DNA of 64,000 nucleotides. Source: Planctomycetota bacterium (GTDB taxonomy: Bacteria; Planctomycetota; J058; JAJDCP01). The notes below the pieces were generated by a model. That model saw only the letters and a list, made by a program, of their open reading frames with translations. It did no database searches and had not been told where the DNA came from. The stretch is taken from NCBI GenBank assembly GCA_029260765.1, contig JAJDCP010000108.1, positions 1 through 64,000 of the forward strand, written 5' to 3'. The translations under genes and the position numbers were made by a program. Below, piece after piece: positions 46,791 to 52,269 of the stretch (positions are counted from its first letter, which is position 1; each line of letters starts with the position of its first letter).

Positions 46791-47273
46791 TCAGGAGCGC
46801 TCTTTCTGCCCCGTGTGGGCGGGCGCGCATGTGTGCGTCGGAAGGCAGGCGGTGCCTTCGCTGGACTCGGAGCCGACCCCGGCGATCTCGGCGATGCTCG
46901 TCTCGCGGAACACGCGCTCGATCTTGGTCTGCAACGTCTGCACGGCATCGCGGATCAGGCAGGTGGTCGAAATCTGACAGCTATCGGTCTCGCCCGCGCA
47001 GCACAAGATCTGCACCGGCATGTCGAGGCAGTCCATCAGCTCAGCGATGCTGATCTCTTCGGCCGGTCGATTCAGACGGTAGCCGCCCTTGCTGCCGCGC
47101 ACCGACACGAGCAGCTCGGCCCGGGCCAGAACGCGCAAGATCTGGGCGAGTAGAGTCTGGGGCACTCCGTACAGCTCAGCGATCTCGCGAACAGTCGCCA
47201 GTGCACCGGAGGATCTCGCCAGGTGGGCGAGCGCGAGCAAGGCATAGTCGACACGTCGGGTCAGTTGAAACAA
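46791..47273 (-). CDS. iscR: Rrf2-family regulator IscR
   Basis: A 160-residue Rrf2 transcription factor. The winged helix (RRVDYALLALAHLAR, VREIAELYGVPQTLLAQIL) and the wing SVRGSKGGYRL are intact. Three Cys candidates for a [2Fe-2S] cluster occur in CCAGETDSCQISTTC, with spacing 6 and 5 (E. coli 5 and 5). The start is uncertain: the TTG at 47273 begins exactly at the family start (FQLTRRVDYAL), and upstream sequence is unlike protein. A 30-bp dyad upstream (47294-47323) may be its own operator. It should repress the isc operon when clusters are plentiful. Confidence 0.88.
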   Translation of the reverse strand: MFQLTRRVDYALLALAHLARSSGALATVREIAELYGVPQTLLAQILRVLARAELLVSVRGSKGGYRLNRPAEEISIAELMDCLDMPVQILCCAGETDSCQISTTCLIRDAVQTLQTKIERVFRETSIAEIAGVGSESSEGTACLPTHTCAPAHTGQKERS

Positions 47274-47293
47274 CGTACTCTCGGCACTGGAGT

Positions 47294-47323
47294 GTACAGA
47301 TCGGTGCAAGAAACCACCTGTAC
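47294..47323. promoter_or_regulatory. Dyad upstream of iscR, possible IscR operator
   Basis: GTACAG and CTGTAC arms are separated by 18 nt, with inner GGTG/CACC arms offset by three bases. It lies 21-50 nt upstream of the iscR start, as an autoregulatory Rrf2 site would. It does not match the E. coli type 1 consensus. Confidence 0.4.
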
Positions 47324-47585
47324 CATGACGGCCGTCAGGGCCACTGGCAAGGGATTTTTCTGACCTCAAGCTGCTTGCGTGCCGCACAGTTGCGTTGCTG
47401 CGCGGGGCTGGCGGGACTCGTGTGCAGCGTCAAATCATCTCGGCGCGCGTCGTTCCGTGAGCAGAGCAGGTCGCTGGAATTGCACTCAAGCCCGGCCCCA
47501 GAGGAGCCGAAAGCATCGATGTCAGCCTGACGGAGACATGCCTGAAACAGCCTTCAGACAGTCCGTGGGAACAAAGGAGACGGTG

Positions 47586-48071
47586 ATGCGCTTTGGAAAG
47601 ATTCTCGTTCTAGCTCTGTTCACGCAGCTGTGCCTCGGCTGTGCAATGTTTGAAGGTTGGAAGGGCCCCATCGACCCGGATGCCACTCCGCAGGCAGACG
47701 TGCAGCCCGTCTACCACGATGCGGTCGTCAATGTCGTCGAGCCGGACCCGTTCCCTCCGCAGCCGATCGAAGCGGGTCCGCTGATGGAAGTCGAGGCGCC
47801 TCCGGCTCCGATCACGCCTCCGGCTCCTGTCGCCGTTCCGGCTCCCGAGCCTGTAGTGCACAGGCCAGCTCCGGTTGTCCCGGCTCCGGCCCCGGTGGTC
47901 GTGGAGACGACGTATACGGTGGCCAAAGGGGATACGCTCCAGAAGATCTCGCAGAGACTCTTCGGAACGACCCGCCGTTGGCCGGACATCTTCTTCATGA
48001 ATAAGGACACGCTGGCGAGTCCGGATGTGATCCGTGTGGGTCAGGTGCTGCGGGTGCCTCCGGCCAAATAG
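47586..48071 (+). CDS. LysM-domain lipoprotein
   Basis: A 161-residue predicted lipoprotein with lipobox C-L-G-C near residue 19. A long Pro/Ala/Val-rich linker (about 50-105, repeated PAPV units) and one LysM module follow (YTVAKGDTLQKISQRLFG, then VGQVLRVP at the end). It likely tethers to peptidoglycan from the outer or inner membrane. AAGGAGA lies 5 nt before the ATG. A perfect GC hairpin follows the gene. Confidence 0.88.
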   Translation: MRFGKILVLALFTQLCLGCAMFEGWKGPIDPDATPQADVQPVYHDAVVNVVEPDPFPPQPIEAGPLMEVEAPPAPITPPAPVAVPAPEPVVHRPAPVVPAPAPVVVETTYTVAKGDTLQKISQRLFGTTRRWPDIFFMNKDTLASPDVIRVGQVLRVPPAK

Positions 48072-48094
48072 CTCACCTCATTTGGATCTCTATC

Positions 48095-48125
48095 AGCGCG
48101 GGCGGCTCCCTGAGCCGCCCGCGCT
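48095..48125 (+). terminator. Perfect 14-bp GC hairpin after the LysM gene
   Basis: AGCGCGGGCGGCTC pairs with GAGCCGCCCGCGCT over a 3-nt loop. It lacks a T tract, but its stability makes a terminator or 3'-end stabiliser likely. Confidence 0.6.
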
Positions 48126-48162
48126 GTCGTGCCATCGGACGTGCTGTCGAGGTCCGGCACGA

Positions 48163-48190
48163 TTGCCTTTTGTCATCGCCGAGCTATAAT
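48163..48190 (+). promoter_or_regulatory. Sigma-70 promoter of the NifU-like gene
   Basis: TTGCCT, a 16-nt spacer and a perfect TATAAT. Transcription should start near 48197, leaving a leader of about 125 nt. This rules out upstream start codons for the following gene. Confidence 0.7.
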
Positions 48191-48323
48191 CGCGGTGTAC
48201 CTTGGCGCCCGGTCTGGAACCTGGCGTCGAGAGCGAGACTCGCCCACAGTGTCGGTGGGGTTCCGGTCGAGCAACGACGAGCCCCGCGCGCTCCACCTCA
48301 AAGCAGTCTCTCTGGGAGGTTCG

Positions 48324-49112
48324 GTGCCGAGCTTTTATGACCTGGCGCGGGCCCCCAGGCATCAGGGGACTCTCGAGTACGCCGACGTGGCTTCAGAATT
48401 CGGAACTCGCGGTAGAAGCGACTGGGCCGTGTTGTCGCTGTGTCTGGATGAAGACATGATCATCGCTGCGGGGCACCAGAGTGGGGGCAACCCCGCGGTG
48501 TGCGCATGTCTTGATGCGCTGTGCTCCCTGCTGGTCGGTCTCGAGTTGCGAGAGGCATCGAAGTTGACCGCCGTCGACGTTCACGACTTTTTTGATGACT
48601 TCCCGGCGAAGATGCTGCCGGCGGCCTTGCGAGCAGCCTCATTGTTGGACCTTTCAATGGAGAAGCTTCGGCAGGACGGTCCGGCGCTGGACTCTGCGCT
48701 GATCTGCAATTGCATGCGCGTGGACGAGCAGACGATCCGCGAGCATATCCGCCGTTTCAAGCTCCGCTCAGTGATCGAGGTCCGTGACTCGTGCCGCGCG
48801 GGCGGTGGCTGCCAGAGCTGTTGGCCCGACATCGAGCGTTTGATCGGTGAGGATCTTGAGCAGGGAGAGTCCGCGCCAGGAATCGCTGAAGAGCAGGCTG
48901 TGGTGCGCCATCTCCTCCCTGAGCTGCGCCGCCTGCATCCCGAAGCGCGTTTCGTAAAGATCGAGTCTGGCCTGAACCTGGTCGTCGAGCTGCCGGCCGG
49001 TGCCCGTCACGAGCCCCACGTCCGCGCCGCGCTCGAACGCGACTTGCAGCTACGTCATGGCAGGAAATATGCGATTGAGATTCAGCAGGCTTCGGCTGAA
49101 TCGACCAAGTGA
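48324..49112 (+). CDS. NifU-like protein with Cys-less U-type domain
   Basis: A 262-residue protein with the NifU domain order. Residues 1-118 resemble the IscU/NifU scaffold (DLARAPRHQGTLEYADV opening, then LTAVDVHDFFDDFPAKMLPA), but the three cluster ligands appear replaced: GRSDW for the A-C-G-D segment, QSGGNP for F-G-C-G and AKMLPA for the H-C-S segment. The central BFD-type [2Fe-2S] ferredoxin domain is intact, with C128 and C130 (LICNCMRV) and C163 and C166 (GGGCQSCW). The C-terminal region lacks the CxxC of Nfu. The GTG start has GGAGG 4 nt upstream. Function as scaffold is doubtful. Confidence 0.8.
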   Translation: MPSFYDLARAPRHQGTLEYADVASEFGTRGRSDWAVLSLCLDEDMIIAAGHQSGGNPAVCACLDALCSLLVGLELREASKLTAVDVHDFFDDFPAKMLPAALRAASLLDLSMEKLRQDGPALDSALICNCMRVDEQTIREHIRRFKLRSVIEVRDSCRAGGGCQSCWPDIERLIGEDLEQGESAPGIAEEQAVVRHLLPELRRLHPEARFVKIESGLNLVVELPAGARHEPHVRAALERDLQLRHGRKYAIEIQQASAESTK

Positions 49113-49122
49113 GGAGTTGATG

Positions 49123-49719
49123 ATGAACCCGGAAGGAAACGTGTCCCCGACACCAGGCTCTCCGTTTTCGACGCCGCCCGCCCCTCCTGGCGGGTGGTCG
49201 CCTCCAGGCACGCCACCGGCGGCGCCTGGTCCGCCTCCGGCGCCTCCCGGAATGCCGGGGTCTCCGCCTGCGCCGTTTGCCGCTTCCCCTTTCTCCCCGC
49301 CGGCCGCGCCTCCGGGTGTTCCGACCCCTCCGACGGCGGGACCCCCGGCGCCTCCGGGACTGCCCCCAGCGCCCCCGTCCGTGCCGAGCCCGTCCGCACA
49401 GGTCCCAGCAGCCCCGGCCCCTGTGCCGCCTGCTCCGCCTGCTCCGCCGCCTCCGCCGCCCCCATCAGGGCAGGTCCCGGCGGCGCCTCCCCCCCCAGCC
49501 GCCGCTCCCGCAGCAGCTCCGGCGGGGCTCAGCGAGATCCAGCTCGGGCTGCGCAAGACCTCCGTGGCCTATTTCCTCCTGAAGCAGGGACTCCTGCCTC
49601 TGGAGCAGCTCGCGCAGGCGTTGCGCGCCAGCAGCATCCGCGTTGAGATCCCCGCCGCCCGCAGGGACGCAGTCCAGAGCGAGCTGAGCGCCCTGGGTGC
49701 TGAGCTCGGAGGAGCTTGA
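49123..49719 (+). CDS. Proline-rich protein
   Basis: A 198-residue protein. The first 130 residues are low-complexity Pro/Ala/Gly repeats (PPAPPG, PPGTPP, PPPPPP types) with few charges. The last 60 residues form a compact helical domain (LSEIQLGLRKTSVAYFLLKQ, then LPLEQLAQALRASSI) resembling small sensory or regulator-binding tails. No signal peptide. A double ATG follows GAGGAG; the second (49123) has better spacing. I know of no family for the C-terminal part. It overlaps nothing and is followed after one nucleotide by the coiled-coil gene. Confidence 0.75.
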   Translation: MNPEGNVSPTPGSPFSTPPAPPGGWSPPGTPPAAPGPPPAPPGMPGSPPAPFAASPFSPPAAPPGVPTPPTAGPPAPPGLPPAPPSVPSPSAQVPAAPAPVPPAPPAPPPPPPPSGQVPAAPPPPAAAPAAAPAGLSEIQLGLRKTSVAYFLLKQGLLPLEQLAQALRASSIRVEIPAARRDAVQSELSALGAELGGA

Positions 49720-49720
49720 G

Positions 49721-50266
49721 ATGGGTCGCTTGTCGGCACTTCTGCTATGCCTGCTGATCCTGGCCGTCGGGGCGGGTGCCTATATGTATTTCAGGCCACC
49801 TCCCCAGAACGGACAGCCTGTCGGGGATACCCAGACCATCGATCTACGCCGGGACACCGATGCGCTCGATCGGCGGCTCGACGAGCATGATGGTGAGCTG
49901 GACGGGGTACACGAGCGGCTCGATGTACATGAGCAGCGTATCGACGAAGATTCCCAGAGAGTCGACGTGCACAGCTCGGAGATCGCGCGGTTGCGGCAGG
50001 AGCTCGCAGATCTCACCGCGCGCTACAGCGACCTGGGCGTACAGCTCAAAGAGGTGCAGGTCAAAGAGGCAGCCACCGACCAGGAGTTGGCCTCCCTCAG
50101 TGCGCGGCTCAGCCTCAACGAAGACGAGCTGGCCCGCACCCGAGACGAGATCAAGAGCTTGCGGGTCGAGTTGGAGGAGCAGCGCACCGGACTGATCTCG
50201 AAGATCGATGAGCTGTTGTCCCGGATCGTGTTGATTGAAGACCGTTTGCGCACGTCCGAGGAGTAG
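49721..50266 (+). CDS. Membrane-anchored coiled-coil protein
   Basis: A 181-residue protein with an N-terminal TM segment (LSALLLCLLILAVGAGAYMYF) followed by a continuous coiled coil to the end (LDRRLDEHDGELDGVHERLD, later ELARTRDEIKSLRVELEEQR). The heptad pattern in the first half contains repeated E-H-D/V-H-E units. Function unknown; the length could span part of the periplasm or cytoplasm. GGAGGAG lies 6 nt before the ATG. It is likely co-transcribed with the Pro-rich gene and lgt. Confidence 0.78.
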   Translation: MGRLSALLLCLLILAVGAGAYMYFRPPPQNGQPVGDTQTIDLRRDTDALDRRLDEHDGELDGVHERLDVHEQRIDEDSQRVDVHSSEIARLRQELADLTARYSDLGVQLKEVQVKEAATDQELASLSARLSLNEDELARTRDEIKSLRVELEEQRTGLISKIDELLSRIVLIEDRLRTSEE

Positions 50267-50315
50267 CGGAGCTCATTGCGCTGGCGAACGTCCTCCCTCA
50301 CCGAAGAGGCTGCCG

Positions 50316-51167
50316 TTGATTCCCTACGTGCACTTTGAGAGTTTCGAGCTCGCCGGTCTGGACATCAGCGTCTATTTCCTCACCATCGGTGTCGGCGTGT
50401 TTCTGGGCGCCTGCCTCGCCTTTCCAATGGCGCGCCGCCTCGGGCGAAGTTTGCGCACGCTGGGCGAGCTGGCCGTGATGGGACTGGCCGGGGGCTTCCT
50501 GCTCGCGCACCTGGTGTCGGTGATCTTCTACTATCCCGAACAGGTGCTGCGCGACCCCTGGCTGCTGCTCGATGTGTTCAACGGCCTGTCATCGGTCGGC
50601 GGATTCTTGGGCGCCTTTCTTGGGGTCTACCTGTGCACCCGCGGAACCAAAATCCGCTTGCTTCCCTACCTCGATTGCCTGGTCTACGGGCTGACCTTCG
50701 GCCTGACCTTTGGACGTGTGGGCTGCTCGCTCACCCACGATCATCCAGGCATGCTGACCACCTTCGCGTGGGCCGTCGAATATCCCGATGCCGTCGCGAT
50801 GCAGATGAAACTCGGGCGTTTCGACCTCGGACTCTACGAATGCGTTCTCCTGGTCGTACTCGTCTTGTGGCAGAGCCACTACCTGTGGCGGCGGCCTTCC
50901 CATGGGAGGCTGCTCGGTTGGACGGCGCTGCTCTACGGACACGTGCGCTTCTATCTCGATTTCTTGCGCGTCCACCCCGGAGAGGGGCCTGGAGGCGTCG
51001 GGGATCCTCGCTATGCGGGCTTGACCGCTGCGCAGTTCTTCTGCATCGGCTTCGTCGTGCTCGGGTTGGTGCTGCTGCGCCGCATTCCCCGGGCCGCCCC
51101 GGCCGCTTCCAGTGGGGAGGCTGCCTCGCAGGATCCGAAGCCGCCGGCAGAAGGAGAGGCCACGTGA
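50316..51167 (+). CDS. lgt: Prolipoprotein diacylglyceryl transferase (divergent)
   Basis: A 283-residue multi-TM enzyme that attaches diacylglycerol to prolipoprotein Cys. It keeps the Lgt layout: a GGFLGAFLGVYL helix, GLTFGRVGCSLTHDHPG in place of the canonical G-R-x-G-N-F-I-N signature, and GHVRFYLDFLR with the late conserved Arg. The H-D-H-P-G form is a recognised variant subgroup. The TTG start at 50316 has AGAGG 6 nt upstream. Several lipoproteins in this window (15643, 47586, 61056 genes) are likely substrates. Confidence 0.85.
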   Translation: MIPYVHFESFELAGLDISVYFLTIGVGVFLGACLAFPMARRLGRSLRTLGELAVMGLAGGFLLAHLVSVIFYYPEQVLRDPWLLLDVFNGLSSVGGFLGAFLGVYLCTRGTKIRLLPYLDCLVYGLTFGLTFGRVGCSLTHDHPGMLTTFAWAVEYPDAVAMQMKLGRFDLGLYECVLLVVLVLWQSHYLWRRPSHGRLLGWTALLYGHVRFYLDFLRVHPGEGPGGVGDPRYAGLTAAQFFCIGFVVLGLVLLRRIPRAAPAASSGEAASQDPKPPAEGEAT

Positions 51168-51192
51168 GGTCTTCTGCACGCGGGCGCCCGCG

Positions 51193-51918
51193 ATGCTGAG
51201 CAGCGAAGCGCGAGCCCTCGAGTGGGCATCACGGGCCGTGCGCCGTCCCTGGTTCCAGCTCCTTGAAGTGGTGGCCAAGCGCGCGTCGGGCGAGCCGCTG
51301 ACAGCTGAAGAGCGCATCGTCTCCGGGCTGTTCGAGTTGCCGTTCAACATCGACGCCGTGTGGCTGTACCGGTTCCTGCGGATCGGCAGTCTGGCGGTGT
51401 TGTTCGATGACCGTCCGAGCCTGTTCACACTGGTCGCCAACTCCTCTGTTGACCGGGTCTTGTGGCTGGGAATCCAGGTCGCGCGCGGCGGCCTCTACAC
51501 CGGCGTCACCACGCTGCATGACAAGCTGCCAGCGGGTTGGGACGAGGACCTGCTGGCGTGCGTGCGTCAGAATTCCCTAGATGCGGCCTGCACCGAGATC
51601 CGCAGGCTGGCCGCCGAGCTGCCGGAGCCACCCGAGATTCCCGAGCGCGTGACCCTGAATCTAGCCGACATCCGGTTTTTTGCAGCCTTCAGCGAAGCGG
51701 CCGAGCGCGGCCGGGCGCAGCGTGCGTTGCTGCCGCTGCATTACGCCCGCGCGGCAGTGCGGGTCAGCCGCGAGGGCTGGGTGAGGTTCCATCCCAATGT
51801 GCCCTTCGACCGTGCCCTGCGGATGGTCTCGAAACTCTCCCTGCTGGTCGGTCCCTTCAACAGCGAGCTACGTCAGCTGCTCGACACGCTCGTACAGTCC
51901 CTGCATGCCGCCCGCTGA
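51193..51918 (+). CDS. Hypothetical protein downstream of lgt
   Basis: A 241-residue protein with no recognised domain. It is mostly alpha-helical with Arg-rich segments (EARALEWASRAVRRPWFQLL, LIVGPFNSELRQ-like end) and no signal peptide or TM segment. Start ATG 51193 lacks a good ribosome-binding site; it follows the lgt stop by 25 nt. It is a soluble protein of unknown role. Confidence 0.65.
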   Translation: MLSSEARALEWASRAVRRPWFQLLEVVAKRASGEPLTAEERIVSGLFELPFNIDAVWLYRFLRIGSLAVLFDDRPSLFTLVANSSVDRVLWLGIQVARGGLYTGVTTLHDKLPAGWDEDLLACVRQNSLDAACTEIRRLAAELPEPPEIPERVTLNLADIRFFAAFSEAAERGRAQRALLPLHYARAAVRVSREGWVRFHPNVPFDRALRMVSKLSLLVGPFNSELRQLLDTLVQSLHAAR

Positions 51919-51984
51919 CGCCGTTTCCCCTTGACAGCCAAGGGCGTGGCCGCCATCCTGTCGCGCTCGCAACAGGAGAAGATC

Positions 51985-52269
51985 ATGAAACCCAAACGAT
52001 CCTGGGAAAGTCCAGCCGCCAAAACCACCGACCCCAAGGCGCACGTCACCTGGTTCGGTCCCGACGATTCCGAGCAGCGCTTCAAGTTCGCCGTCTCCAA
52101 AGAAGAAGGCGACAAGATCTCGCTGGTCCCCGGTGAGCAGAAATTCAAGAAAGGGCTGAAAGCCCGGCGTTGGGCCGAAGAAAACGGCGGAGAGTCCACG
52201 CTCTACAAAGTCGTCAAGGTCGGTCCGACCCGCATCGACCTCGAAAAGGTCCAGCCCAAGGCTGAGTGA
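51985..52269 (+). CDS. Small hypothetical protein upstream of the gpD-like gene
   Basis: A 94-residue protein rich in Lys and Glu, beta-like in its middle (RFKFAVSKEEGDKISLVPG, then YKVVKVGPTRIDLEKV). No known family. AGGAG lies 6 nt upstream of the ATG. Its stop overlaps the GTG start of the following gpD/VgrG-like gene (GTGA), so the two are co-translated and it may be a chaperone or partner of that protein. Confidence 0.7.
   Translation: MKPKRSWESPAAKTTDPKAHVTWFGPDDSEQRFKFAVSKEEGDKISLVPGEQKFKKGLKARRWAEENGGESTLYKVVKVGPTRIDLEKVQPKAE

Noticed and set aside
49150..49520. GC-rich tandem sequence that could be a DNA repeat or CRISPR-like array
   Set aside because: It encodes the in-frame Pro/Ala/Gly tract of a gene; unit lengths vary and no spacers exist. 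No CRISPR array was seen anywhere in the window.
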